Shown: positions 26,022 through 34,987 of the stretch, piece after piece
Layout: the number at the start of each line of letters is the position of its first letter
Numbering within the stretch: position 1 is the stretch's first letter
DNA from: Firmicutes bacterium HGW-Firmicutes-2
Lineage (GTDB): Bacteria > Bacillota > Clostridia > Lachnospirales > Vallitaleaceae
Length of the DNA: 64,000 nucleotides
Direction: 5' to 3'
NCBI GenBank assembly: GCA_002841495.1
Contig: PGZV01000014.1
Location: forward strand, 62,973-126,972
The notes under the pieces: generated by a model
Seen by the model: only the letters and a program-made list of their open reading frames with translations
Told to the model about the DNA's origin: nothing
Databases searched by the model: none
Translations under genes and position numbers: made by a program

Positions 26022-26996
26022 ATGGGATATTTACCAACACGATTAAGGCAACATGGTGTACTAAGAAAGATGGTTCGAAATGTACATTTGACCATGGATG
26101 ATATGATTTACCCGATTTTTATGGTCGAAGGTGAGAACGTATATAAAGAAATAGAGTCCATGAAAGGTCAGTACCACATTAGTGTGGATCAACTGGAACG
26201 ATTGGTGCCCCAGTGGCAGTCCAAAGGGATTAAGAGTTTACTGATTTTTGGTGTGCCCGATGAAAAAGATGCTGAAGGGGTATGTGCCTATGACGATAAC
26301 GGCATTGTTCAAAAAGCTTTAAGGGCCATTAAAGCTATCAGTCCTGAGATTTTTTTAATTACAGACATCTGCCTGTGCCAATACAAGTCGGATGGTCACT
26401 GCTGCTTCTTTGATCCACAAGGGAAAATCAAAAGAGAAGAAACCTTAAGAACTTTAGATAAGATTGCCATCAGTCATGGTAAAGCCGGTGCAGACATGGT
26501 GGCACCTTCGGATATGATGGACGGACGCATTAACAGTCTTAGAACCGCACTGGATAAAAACGGCTTTGAGCATCTGCCTATTATGGCCTATAGTGCCAAA
26601 TATGCGTCGTCTTTCTATGGACCCTTTAGAGATGCGGCCCATTCAGCTCCAGCAATGGGTGATCGACAAGCCTATCAGATGGATTTTCACCGAGCATCTG
26701 AAGCCATAAATGAATTTGAACTGGATGTTAAAGAAGGTGCGGACATTCTCATGGTCAAACCGGCCATGCCTTATTTGGACATCGTTTCAAAGGCTTCTGA
26801 GCGCTTTAACAGGCCTATAGCAGCTTATCAAGTGAGTGGTGAATACGCGATGCTAGAACGGGCTGTTAGAGAAAATCTAATTGCTGAAAAAAGCATCTAT
26901 GAGTCTTTAATCGCTATAAAAAGAGCAGGTGCGATTCTGATTCTGAGTTATTTTGCTCCTGTTGTAGAAGAACTTATAGAAAAATACAGTGAATAG
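26022..26996 (+). CDS. hemB: Delta-aminolevulinic acid dehydratase (porphobilinogen synthase)
   Basis: A 324-residue enzyme condensing two ALA to porphobilinogen. The Schiff-base lysines are K193 (YSAKYASSFYGPF) and K246 (MVKPAMPYLDI). A cysteine-rich zinc site, C117-x-C119 and C127 in CLCQYKSDGHCC, marks it as a zinc-dependent form. Length is normal. The ribosome site is weak (AGGCGGAAG). It is followed by hemL after 11 bases. Confidence 0.95.
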   Translation: MGYLPTRLRQHGVLRKMVRNVHLTMDDMIYPIFMVEGENVYKEIESMKGQYHISVDQLERLVPQWQSKGIKSLLIFGVPDEKDAEGVCAYDDNGIVQKALRAIKAISPEIFLITDICLCQYKSDGHCCFFDPQGKIKREETLRTLDKIAISHGKAGADMVAPSDMMDGRINSLRTALDKNGFEHLPIMAYSAKYASSFYGPFRDAAHSAPAMGDRQAYQMDFHRASEAINEFELDVKEGADILMVKPAMPYLDIVSKASERFNRPIAAYQVSGEYAMLERAVRENLIAEKSIYESLIAIKRAGAILILSYFAPVVEELIEKYSE

Positions 26997-27007
26997 GTAG
27001 GTTGATT

Positions 27008-28285
27008 ATGAAAAATAAAGAACTTTTTGAAGCGGCAAAAAAAGTGATGCCGGGTGGTGTGAACAGCCCGGTACGATCCTTTAGTTCTGTTACTAGTCCG
27101 CCAATTTTTGCTAAAAAAGCTTTAGGTGCTAAGGTATGGGACGTAGAAGACAAAGTGTATATTGATTTTATCGGCGGTTTTGGTCCCCATATCTTAGGAC
27201 ATGCCAATCCTGTAGTTTTAGAAGGCATAACAGAAGTTCTATCAGAAGGTATGAGCTTTGGTCTTTCAACAGCCATAGAAGTAGAAATGGCACAGACCAT
27301 CAACCGTCTGATGCCTTCCATGGAAATGGTTAGAATGGTGAACTCAGGCACAGAAGCAACGATGAGTGCCATTCGCTTAGCCAGAGGGTATACCAAGCGT
27401 GAAAAAATACTTAAGTTTGAAGGCTGTTATCATGGACACTCAGATGGCTTATTGATCAAATCCGGTTCAGGTGGACTGAGCTTTAATGTACCCACCAGTG
27501 CTGGCGTACTAGATGCTCTGATTGAACATACGTTGGTCGGACAAATCAATGATCTAGAAGGCCTTGAAGCACTATGGGCAAAGTACGGACAAGAGTTGGC
27601 CGGTGTTATCGTAGAACCGGTTGCAGCCAATATGGGTATTGTACCCTTAGAGCAAGCGTTTCTTAAGCGCCTAAGAGACCTATCAACTTCTACAAAAACG
27701 GTACTGATCTTTGATGAAGTCATTACCGGATTCAGATTAGGTTTAGCCGGCGCGCAAGGCTACTTTAATATACAACCGGATCTAACCTGTCTTGGGAAAA
27801 TTATTGGTGGTGGTATGCCTGTTGGTGCGTACGGCGGACGGGCGGATATTATGGCCCATATATCACCTCTTGGTGATGTTTATCAAGCTGGGACCTTATC
27901 TGGCAATAGAGTGGCGATGGCCATGGGTCTTAATACCATAAACTATTTAGAAAAACATCCCGAGATTTATAATAATTTGGAGGAAAAGGCGGTTTTCCTT
28001 GAAACAGCCATGATCAACAATCTGAAAGAAGCCGGTACCCAAGGCCAAGTAAACCGAGTCGGTTCTTTGCTGAGTCTATTTTTTACGAAAGAACCTGTGA
28101 CAGATTATCATTCTGTTATGAAATCGGATACAGAATTATTTGGAAGATATTTTGCAAAAATGCTTGAAGCAGGTATTCTTTTAGCCCCTTCAACTTTTGA
28201 AGCCATGTTTTTATCCATGGCCCATGATGATGAGATACTAAAATCCTTTATAGAGATCCAAAAAGAAGTGTTGACAAGTTTATAA
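27008..28285 (+). CDS. hemL: Glutamate-1-semialdehyde 2,1-aminomutase
   Basis: A 425-residue PLP enzyme making 5-aminolevulinate from glutamate-1-semialdehyde. The PLP lysine is K264 in LGKIIGGGMPVGAYGG. FDEVITGFRLG holds the PLP-ring Asp, and MVNSGTEATMSAIRLARG and CYHGHSDGLLIKSGSG are family blocks. The ATG at 27008 is preferred over a TTG at 27002, with AGGTAGG a few bases upstream. With hemA and hemB it completes the C5 route to porphobilinogen. Confidence 0.95.
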   Translation: MKNKELFEAAKKVMPGGVNSPVRSFSSVTSPPIFAKKALGAKVWDVEDKVYIDFIGGFGPHILGHANPVVLEGITEVLSEGMSFGLSTAIEVEMAQTINRLMPSMEMVRMVNSGTEATMSAIRLARGYTKREKILKFEGCYHGHSDGLLIKSGSGGLSFNVPTSAGVLDALIEHTLVGQINDLEGLEALWAKYGQELAGVIVEPVAANMGIVPLEQAFLKRLRDLSTSTKTVLIFDEVITGFRLGLAGAQGYFNIQPDLTCLGKIIGGGMPVGAYGGRADIMAHISPLGDVYQAGTLSGNRVAMAMGLNTINYLEKHPEIYNNLEEKAVFLETAMINNLKEAGTQGQVNRVGSLLSLFFTKEPVTDYHSVMKSDTELFGRYFAKMLEAGILLAPSTFEAMFLSMAHDDEILKSFIEIQKEVLTSL

Positions 28286-28333
28286 TTGAACGACTACTCA
28301 AATATATTTCTATCAAATATCAGGAGGTCTATC

Positions 28334-28771
28334 ATGACAAAAAATGAAAATGCTTTAGAATTATTTGCATGTGGTTATAACTGCGCCCAATCGGTCCTAG
28401 GTGCTTATTGCGATGAACTCGGTTTAAGCAGAGAGACGGCATTTAAGATTGCCAGCGGTTTTGGTGGTGGTATGCGTCAAGGTGAAGTGTGCGGTGCCGT
28501 TACAGGTGCACTGATGGTTATCGGTTTAAAAGAAGGCTTTTATGCACAAGGTGACGTTGTTGGTAAGGCCCATATAGCTGAAAGAATAATAGCTTTTGAA
28601 GCCATGTTTGAAGAAAAAAATGGCTCTTTACTTTGCAAAACTTTATTAGGTTATAACCCTTCTAATGAAGCCGACCTTAGGATTATTAAAGAAAAAGGAT
28701 TGTTCACCAATCTATGTCCAAAATTTATTGATGATGGGGTTATCTTGACAGAAAAAGTTTTGATATCTTAA
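28334..28771 (+). CDS. C_GCAxxG_C_C family redox protein
   Basis: A 145-residue protein of the C-GCAxxG-C-C family. Conserved cysteines appear as CGYNCAQSVL, GEVCGAVTGALMVIGL, SLLCKTLLG and LCPKFI. The family is thought to bind a metal or redox cofactor, and function is unknown. The ATG at 28334 is chosen for its CAGGAGG site 7 bases upstream. It is the last gene of the tetrapyrrole cluster, before a strong terminator. Confidence 0.88.
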   Translation: MTKNENALELFACGYNCAQSVLGAYCDELGLSRETAFKIASGFGGGMRQGEVCGAVTGALMVIGLKEGFYAQGDVVGKAHIAERIIAFEAMFEEKNGSLLCKTLLGYNPSNEADLRIIKEKGLFTNLCPKFIDDGVILTEKVLIS

Positions 28772-28827
28772 CCCAATAAAGAGTTTACTTAGAACTATTC
28801 AATTTATAAATTGTAAATTTCGACTTT

Positions 28828-28876
28828 TAGCCCAATTAAACTATCAATTATAGTTTGATTGGGCTATACTTTTATT
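28828..28876 (+). terminator. Strong terminator closing the tetrapyrrole cluster
   Basis: A 17-bp stem (28828-28844 with 28850-28866, one G-U pair) with a 5-base loop and a T-rich tail TACTTTTATTT. Confidence 0.88.
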
Positions 28877-29126
28877 TATAGTAATTTTAATAAAATATGA
28901 TGAATTGTGTGACCATATACCCTTGGTTGTTAGAAGATTTACCTAAAGAAAAAGGATGTTTTAAGATTCTATTCGGTATTTAACAACACAATAAAATTCT
29001 TAGAAATTGTAGATAGCGATTTTATCAATATATTTATGTGTAAAACATAAAGCTACAAAGAAAGAAAAAGTCGTCATGCACTTTTTATGAATGCGTGAGG
29101 TAATGAGATTCTTAGGAGGTAATTCA
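28877..29126. other. AT-rich intergenic stretch upstream of the Gld-like ABC operon
   Basis: About 250 bases without a supportable gene. A 27-codon open stretch at 28900-28983 lacks a ribosome site. A small hairpin, TTTATG/CATAAA, lies at 29033-29051. The operon promoter must lie here, but no convincing -35/-10 pair is visible. Confidence 0.5.
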
Positions 29127-30098
29127 TTGATTGAAATAGAGAACATATCTAAAAAATATGGTGGCAAACAAGCACTATCTAATATAAACTTAAGGATTAA
29201 ACGAGGTGAAGTCGTTGGGCTTTTAGGACTAAATGGTGCAGGAAAATCAACTACGATGAATATTTTAACGGGGTATATGAGTGCAGATCAAGGTGCTGTA
29301 ACCATCGGAGGGTATGACATAGCAAAAGAACCACTTGCAGCTAAGAAACTCATTGGGTACTTACCGGAACAATTTTCTTTTTATAGTGACATGAAGGTCG
29401 TCGAATATTTAAGCTTTATATGTGATATTAAAAAAATAAAAAGTGGCCGAAAGGAACATATTGAAGACCTATGTAATCGGGTTGGCATCTCGCACATAAA
29501 AAGTAGGATGATTAAGAACTTGTCCAAAGGATATCGTCAGCGTATAGGACTTGTACAGGCATTGCTTGGTAATCCGGAAGTTGTGATTTTAGATGAACCA
29601 ACTGTAGGCCTAGATCCATCCCAAGTGGTGGATATTCGATCTTTAATTAGAGAAATAGGGGAAAAGAGAACCGTGATTATCTCATCACATATACTTTCAG
29701 AAGTAGAGTTGGTCTGTTCTCGTGTAGTTTTGCTTCATGAGGGTAAGATTATTGCAGATGATACGCCAGACAATTTGAGGAAATCTATGTGTGAATCCAA
29801 TAAAGTGATTGCACATATAGAAGGAGGAATCGGACTTGTGACGAAAGCGTTGGGAGACAGAAACGTATTTGAAAAAGTAACGATTCTTAAACAAGTAGAG
29901 TTAGACACCTATGAATATTTGATTGAAGGAAAAAAGGACACTGATATAAGACGTCTATTATTCAACTGTTTGGCAAAGGCGAATTTACCGGCGCTGTCTA
30001 TTCATAGCAGTGAATTTACATTGGAGGACTTTTTCTTGAAACATATTGAAAACAGCAATAACGTGGATAAGGAGGCTCACGATGTGGTCTATCCTTAA
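29127..30098 (+). CDS. ABC transporter ATP-binding protein, GldA-like
   Basis: A 323-residue ATPase. Walker A is GLNGAGKST (~residues 34-42), the signature is LSKGYRQRIGLVQAL, and Walker B is VVILDEPTVGLDPSQ, followed by an H-loop SSH. The TTG at 29127 is the start: TAGGAGGT ends 6-7 bases before it, whereas the ATG at 29091 has no ribosome site. The C-terminal ~90-residue extension is usual for exporters of the GldA/CcmA class. It overlaps the permease gene by 17 bases and opens a four-gene operon. Confidence 0.9.
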   Translation: MIEIENISKKYGGKQALSNINLRIKRGEVVGLLGLNGAGKSTTMNILTGYMSADQGAVTIGGYDIAKEPLAAKKLIGYLPEQFSFYSDMKVVEYLSFICDIKKIKSGRKEHIEDLCNRVGISHIKSRMIKNLSKGYRQRIGLVQALLGNPEVVILDEPTVGLDPSQVVDIRSLIREIGEKRTVIISSHILSEVELVCSRVVLLHEGKIIADDTPDNLRKSMCESNKVIAHIEGGIGLVTKALGDRNVFEKVTILKQVELDTYEYLIEGKKDTDIRRLLFNCLAKANLPALSIHSSEFTLEDFFLKHIENSNNVDKEAHDVVYP

Positions 30099-30786
30099 AA
30101 GAGAAGTACGTGCATATTTTCATTCGCCACTTGGGTTTGTGTTTATTGGAGCAGTTTCTGTTTTTATTGGCTATTACTTCTACTCTTATAATCTATCGGT
30201 TAATACTACCGATATGGAAACGCTGTTTTCATTGCTCTTTCCAATCATTATGTTTATGGTGCCAGTACTAACGATGCGTTTGTTATCCGAAGACAAACGA
30301 TTAAAGATTGACCAGCAGTTGTTTACATTACCGTTAACAAAAACCGGTGTTATCCTAGGTAAATATTTTGCAGCTGTTTTGATTTATACCATCGCCATTT
30401 CATTTACAATGATTGCAGCGGTTGTGATGACGTTTTATGGCAATGTTTTCTGGCCAGAAGTGATTGGTAATTTTATTGGCTTATTTCTATTAGGTGCAAC
30501 GCTGATATCAATTTGCTTGTTCGTTTCATCATTGACGGAAAGTCAAGTGGTGGCGGCGGTACTTGGGTTTATGATCAGCATGTTTTTGATGCTGACAGAT
30601 GCCTTTGTCTACATTGTGGATAGCAATGCACTTAAATTATTCTTTTATGGCGCATCCATTCGAAAACGATACATGCCATTTACATATGGTGTCTTTGAGT
30701 TTTCAGGGTTCGTTTTCTTTATGAGTACATCCATACTTTTCATTTGCCTAACGATTGCAGTATTAGACAGAAAGCGATGGGGGTAA
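30082..30786 (+). CDS. ABC-2 type permease, GldF-like
   Basis: A 234-residue membrane protein with six hydrophobic helices. It begins MWSILKREVRAYFHSPLGFVF, the characteristic N-terminus of GldF-type ABC-2 permeases, and contains RLLSEDKRLKIDQQLFTLPL, the family's cytoplasmic coupling loop. The ATG at 30082 follows AAGGAGG and overlaps the ATPase gene. The substrate is unknown. Confidence 0.88.
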   Translation: MWSILKREVRAYFHSPLGFVFIGAVSVFIGYYFYSYNLSVNTTDMETLFSLLFPIIMFMVPVLTMRLLSEDKRLKIDQQLFTLPLTKTGVILGKYFAAVLIYTIAISFTMIAAVVMTFYGNVFWPEVIGNFIGLFLLGATLISICLFVSSLTESQVVAAVLGFMISMFLMLTDAFVYIVDSNALKLFFYGASIRKRYMPFTYGVFEFSGFVFFMSTSILFICLTIAVLDRKRWG

Positions 30787-30789
30787 GGT

Positions 30790-32250
30790 ATGAAACGATG
30801 GATGACTGAAGATCATAAATGGACTAAGGGGAAAATACTGTTCATCAGTGTAATAGTACTATTGATTATGGCCGTGCTTTTATTAAATATTCTTGCAGTT
30901 CAATTGGAAAAAAGATTCTCTTTGGTAGGCGATTTGACAGCAAATTCTGCTTATAAAGTAGGACCGGAAACATCAGCAGTACTAGAGTCACTTCCAAAAG
31001 ATGTGCATATTTATGTGCTATCGGAAGAAACGAGTTTCACGGGAGATGCCTATTTAGTTCAGGCAAACCTTATGATGAAGGCCTACCCAGCAAAATCGAA
31101 TCGAGTAAGTTTGACCTATATCGACTATGTACTAGATCCAACCTTTGTGTCTCAATATCCGGATCTTGTAATAGACAAAGGCGATATTTTGGTGACCAGT
31201 GGAAATAATACCAAGCAGATTAAGCTGTCAGAGATGTTTAACTATGAAAGAACCCCAGATGGTAAAGTAATAATTATATCATCAAGAGCTGAAGAGGTAT
31301 TAACCTCTGCAATACTTAGTGTATTGTCGGATGAGAAGATTCAGGTAGCGGTATTAAAGGGTAATGGGGTTGCTAACAAAAATGATTTCAATTCTTTATT
31401 AAAGGATAACGGATTTATTTTACATGATGTGACCATAGCCACAGATCCACTTGATGAAAGATATGATGTGGCCATGTTGCTTGCCCCACAAATAGATTTA
31501 TCTGAGGATGTGATTCGTAAAATCGATGCGTTCTTATACAATAATGGTAACTATGGCAAGATGTTGATATATACCGCTGATGTGACACAGGAAACATTGC
31601 CTCTTACTGAAGCTTATTTAAAAGAATGGGGCATCCTGATTGGTGATGGCGCAGTATTTGAAACAAAGCCAGAGCGAACGTATCAAAGCCAACCTTTTTA
31701 TCCGGTGGTCGAGTATGGGGATGAACATTACTCTGAATTACTAATAGATCCATCAGTACCGGTGATTATGCCATTATCACGTCCAATAGAGGTTCTATTT
31801 AAAGTAAGGGATCGACACTTCACCAATAATCTTTTGATTTTTGGCACGACATCAGGCGTAAGACCATCAAATGCTATAGATTTCAATGTTGACGATGGGG
31901 AGCCATGGGGCGGCAATCCAGGGTTGGTTATGGCTTCTAAGAAATTAGCAAGCATAGATGAAATAGGATACAGGCAATCAGATATCCTCGTTTCGGCATC
32001 ATCTGAGATGTTGGAAGCTTTTACTATCGGAAACACTGCTTTGGGAAACGGAGAATATGTTATAAAACTATTAAAAGATTATTTTGGCAAGGCGGAAAGC
32101 GTTGTCATTGTACCGAAATCCCTTGCAGGTGATTCTTTGACCATGAATACTAGAGATAAGAACATCATTGCATGGACGATGGTTGGGGTAATCCCAATGA
32201 GTATTTTAATCACGGGAATTGTGGTATTTGTGATGAGGAGGTACAAATGA
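30790..32250 (+). CDS. GldG-like auxiliary ABC transport protein
   Basis: A 486-residue protein anchored by an N-terminal helix (residues ~16-37) and a C-terminal helix (~460-482). Between them is a large extracytoplasmic domain (DUF4350/GldG class; IQVAVLKGNGVAN, DVAMLLAPQIDLSEDVIRKI). It resembles the ABC_transp_aux (GldG) family, which partners GldA/GldF. These systems occur widely outside gliding bacteria, so gliding is not implied. It ends in ATGA overlap with the next gene. Confidence 0.85.
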   Translation: MKRWMTEDHKWTKGKILFISVIVLLIMAVLLLNILAVQLEKRFSLVGDLTANSAYKVGPETSAVLESLPKDVHIYVLSEETSFTGDAYLVQANLMMKAYPAKSNRVSLTYIDYVLDPTFVSQYPDLVIDKGDILVTSGNNTKQIKLSEMFNYERTPDGKVIIISSRAEEVLTSAILSVLSDEKIQVAVLKGNGVANKNDFNSLLKDNGFILHDVTIATDPLDERYDVAMLLAPQIDLSEDVIRKIDAFLYNNGNYGKMLIYTADVTQETLPLTEAYLKEWGILIGDGAVFETKPERTYQSQPFYPVVEYGDEHYSELLIDPSVPVIMPLSRPIEVLFKVRDRHFTNNLLIFGTTSGVRPSNAIDFNVDDGEPWGGNPGLVMASKKLASIDEIGYRQSDILVSASSEMLEAFTIGNTALGNGEYVIKLLKDYFGKAESVVIVPKSLAGDSLTMNTRDKNIIAWTMVGVIPMSILITGIVVFVMRRYK

Positions 32251-33674
32251 TGGGCAGGCAGATACGGTTGGTTCTGATGTTACTTGCTTTTGTTGTCATA
32301 CTGTTTAGTACAGTGCTGGTATTAGAAACAACAAAAAGTGAGGAACAGATTAAGAAGGTAGTCTTTAGAAGTTCACCACCAACCGATGTTCACAGTGTTC
32401 ATATCCAAAATGATTTTGGCGATATCTACGTTGACTTCTTAGATGGAGGCTATGTACTTGGCGAAGTCCCAATTGATGTGGTGGATATGGAACTGTTTGT
32501 TGATATGATGACTGATGTGGCTGATGTATATGCCTTAACTGAGATAAAAAGCCCACAAAACTTAGAGATATATGGTCTAAACAACAAAACCGCTGTGGTT
32601 AAAGTAACCTATATGGATAGCAATGAAATGACCCTCAACATTGGTAATTATGAGCCGATAAGCAAAGGCTATTATTGCTCCATCAGTGATTATGATGGCG
32701 TATACTTAATAGCAGAAGATAGAGTAAATGGCTTTATACAGCCGGAGAAATACTTTATTAGTAAGTATGTAACGCCACCTAAGCCGGCACAAAGTCAATC
32801 ATCTTTAGGCCACGTTAAAGGTATGACGCTTGAGGGTGGTGCCTTACTAGAAAAAGTCATATTGTCACCAGTTGAGGCTGAGAATGAGCAGATTATGATA
32901 GATGTCATTTCATTTGGATCAGCAACACATTTAATTGAGATTAATGGTATGAAATATAGGGTCGACCAAAGGTATGCTGCTTTGGTGTTTGATTCGGTAA
33001 TAGGATTAAAAGCGAAAGACATTATTGATTATAACCTTAGTGAAGAAGCAATGGAGACTTTTGGGTTTGAAAATCCGGATATGCATGTGGTGTTTGACTT
33101 TAAAAGGACGCCAAATGATGGGATCATTCAATATGATATTAAGGTTTTAGAGAAAAATGGCAGTTTCTACGCTTCATGTAACAATAGAGGTATCATATAT
33201 CAGCTAAACCCTCCCTATTTTTATAGCGTGACGGTAGAGAAATTCCCAGTACGTTGGTTCTTTTCTCCCTTGTTATTTGAATTAAAAGCCTTGGAGATTA
33301 AAAGAGCAGATGAGTTTTATTTATTTGAGTTGTCGGGAACAACCAATAATGATTTGGCGGTTACATGTAATGGAGAAAGCTTTGATCTAAATCGTTTCAG
33401 AAGGTTCTACAAGCTCATCACAAGTGGTGCTCATGATAATACGATGTCCGAACAAATAGAAGTATCAGAACCTTCTTTAATGGAGATTACCTACAGTTAT
33501 CGTAATGTGAATAAACAAGAAGATGTGCTGAAATTATATGCAGGAGAATCGAGAAGACACTATGCCAAGGTTAATGGCATGACTAGATTTACGATTAAAG
33601 AGCTTTTTCACACAAGAGTCAGCCAAGCACTGGATCTTCTTTTTACCGATGAAGTCTTTGAAATAGACTGGTGA
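32247..33674 (+). CDS. DUF4340 membrane-anchored protein
   Basis: A 475-residue protein with one N-terminal membrane helix (residues ~6-24) and a long extracytoplasmic part containing repeated DUF4340-type blocks (VKVTYMDSNEMTLNIGNYEP then GYYCSISDYDGVYLI; later MEITYSYRNVNKQEDVLKLY). The ATG at 32247 follows TGAGGAGG and overlaps the upstream stop as ATGA. It is the regular fourth member of GldAFG-type operons. Function is unknown, perhaps an extracellular partner of GldG. Confidence 0.85.
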   Translation: MMGRQIRLVLMLLAFVVILFSTVLVLETTKSEEQIKKVVFRSSPPTDVHSVHIQNDFGDIYVDFLDGGYVLGEVPIDVVDMELFVDMMTDVADVYALTEIKSPQNLEIYGLNNKTAVVKVTYMDSNEMTLNIGNYEPISKGYYCSISDYDGVYLIAEDRVNGFIQPEKYFISKYVTPPKPAQSQSSLGHVKGMTLEGGALLEKVILSPVEAENEQIMIDVISFGSATHLIEINGMKYRVDQRYAALVFDSVIGLKAKDIIDYNLSEEAMETFGFENPDMHVVFDFKRTPNDGIIQYDIKVLEKNGSFYASCNNRGIIYQLNPPYFYSVTVEKFPVRWFFSPLLFELKALEIKRADEFYLFELSGTTNNDLAVTCNGESFDLNRFRRFYKLITSGAHDNTMSEQIEVSEPSLMEITYSYRNVNKQEDVLKLYAGESRRHYAKVNGMTRFTIKELFHTRVSQALDLLFTDEVFEIDW

Positions 33675-33722
33675 CTTAGAATGAGAAGTTATGCTTAGAG
33701 TGCGTGTTGAGTTGGTTTTCAG

Positions 33723-33744
33723 AGTAAATACAAAAGTATTTGCT
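33723..33744 (+). promoter_or_regulatory. Inverted repeat in the leader of the sugar ABC operon
   Basis: AGTAAATAC and GTATTTGCT (9 positions, one G-U) are separated by AAAA, ~30 bases before the binding-protein start. It could be an operator or an mRNA hairpin. There is no T-run. The promoter itself was not identified in the 100-base gap. Confidence 0.35.
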
Positions 33745-33774
33745 ATATGAAAATAAAAAAAGGAGGAATGAGTT

Positions 33775-34893
33775 ATGAAAAGATTATTAGTGTTTTTACT
33801 TGCTTTAAGCATGGTGTTTTCTCTTGCAGCTTGTACTGGAGATGCGCCTGCTAGCGAAGAAGTGACAACGCCTGCTGAAGAAACAGGCGAAGAAGAGGCG
33901 GCCCCCACTGAAGGGATGAAATCACTGAAGCTTGCTTCCCATAATGCAGCTTTATCTGGGAATCCATATCGTATTCGTTATGAAGCTGATATTAAGGAAG
34001 CTTTGGAAGATGCGAAAAACTATGGATATGATATTTCTTATGCATCTTTTGTCGCGGAGTGGGACCCTGCTGTTGAGCAACAGTTATTAGAAAACAGTAT
34101 CAATGAAGGTTACGATATTTTGCTTGTTAACCCAGTGAGTAACAGTGGAATTGACCCATTAATTGACAAAGCGGTTGATGCTGGCATAAAAATGATTTTT
34201 GCTGACATCCCATATATGTCAGAAAGAACTTTGAATGTTGGTGCTGACCAATATGAATTTGGTTATGAGTCAGCAACATTTGTTGGAGAAAAATTAGGTT
34301 CTGGTACAAAAGTTATATTGATTAATGCCATCCAAGGTAATATTGCAAATGACTGGAGAGAAGACGGATTTAATAAGGCTATTGAAGAGCAAGGCCTTGA
34401 AGTTGTTGGGAAATACAATCACCAATGGGATGCAACAACTGCTGTTAATGTCATGACAGAGATTATTAATTCAGGTGTTAAGTTTGATGCAATCCTTACT
34501 TCACAACTTGCAGAGTCTATTATGACGGCTTATGATACAACAGGTGCTGATTTACCTAAAGCCATTGCTTTTGGTGATGTTGCACAGTATGGTCAAAAAA
34601 TGCTTGAAATTAACAAAAATGAAGAAGTGCTGTCTTATTTATTCATGAGTAATCCGCCTGGCGTTGGTGCAATTGCACTCAACTTTGGACTGAATGAAAT
34701 GATGGGTGAAGTAATCAGAGAAGATGTTATTACACAGTATGACGGATTTAAAATGGTTCGTATTCCATCAAGACTTTCATTCACTTATGAAAACCAAGAA
34801 GAGTATAGAGACATGATTGAGGCTATGGCGCCATCAGATGCTGTCACTTATTGGTTGACTATTGACGAAGTAAAAGCTGAGTTCTTCAAGTAG
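33775..34893 (+). CDS. Sugar ABC transporter substrate-binding lipoprotein
   Basis: A 372-residue lipoprotein with lipobox LAAC (Cys20), then a Glu/Thr-rich spacer (~residues 21-42). A type-1 periplasmic-binding fold of the ribose/RbsB class follows (YDILLVNPVSNSGIDPLIDKAVDAGIKMIFADIPY, GTKVILINAIQGNIANDWREDGF). Its specificity is unknown; the downstream enzymes point to a hexose, amino sugar or oxidised sugar. A perfect AAAAGGAGGA precedes the ATG. An intra-operon hairpin follows, a common way to make more binding protein than membrane parts. Confidence 0.92.
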   Translation: MKRLLVFLLALSMVFSLAACTGDAPASEEVTTPAEETGEEEAAPTEGMKSLKLASHNAALSGNPYRIRYEADIKEALEDAKNYGYDISYASFVAEWDPAVEQQLLENSINEGYDILLVNPVSNSGIDPLIDKAVDAGIKMIFADIPYMSERTLNVGADQYEFGYESATFVGEKLGSGTKVILINAIQGNIANDWREDGFNKAIEEQGLEVVGKYNHQWDATTAVNVMTEIINSGVKFDAILTSQLAESIMTAYDTTGADLPKAIAFGDVAQYGQKMLEINKNEEVLSYLFMSNPPGVGAIALNFGLNEMMGEVIREDVITQYDGFKMVRIPSRLSFTYENQEEYRDMIEAMAPSDAVTYWLTIDEVKAEFFK

Positions 34894-34911
34894 GATTTAA
34901 CAAGTATTGTC

Positions 34912-34949
34912 ATCATGGGGTCGAAGATATACTTTTACCCCATGATTTT
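34912..34949 (+). terminator. Intra-operon hairpin after the binding-protein gene
   Basis: A perfect 10-bp stem (ATCATGGGGT/ACCCCATGAT at 34912-34921 and 34937-34946) with a short T-tail (TTTA). It is probably a partial terminator or an mRNA-stabilising hairpin. Confidence 0.6.
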
Positions 34950-34987
34950 ATCAGTTTATACATCGCTGTTTTAAGGAGGCACTATTT

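Noticed and set aside
28900..28983. 27-codon open frame after the tetrapyrrole terminator
   Set aside because: It has an ATG and a stop but no ribosome site, and no recognisable sequence.
29127..33674. Gliding-motility apparatus
   Set aside because: Only the GldA/F/G-type ABC parts are present. These are common in non-gliding Firmicutes, and no other gliding genes are seen.
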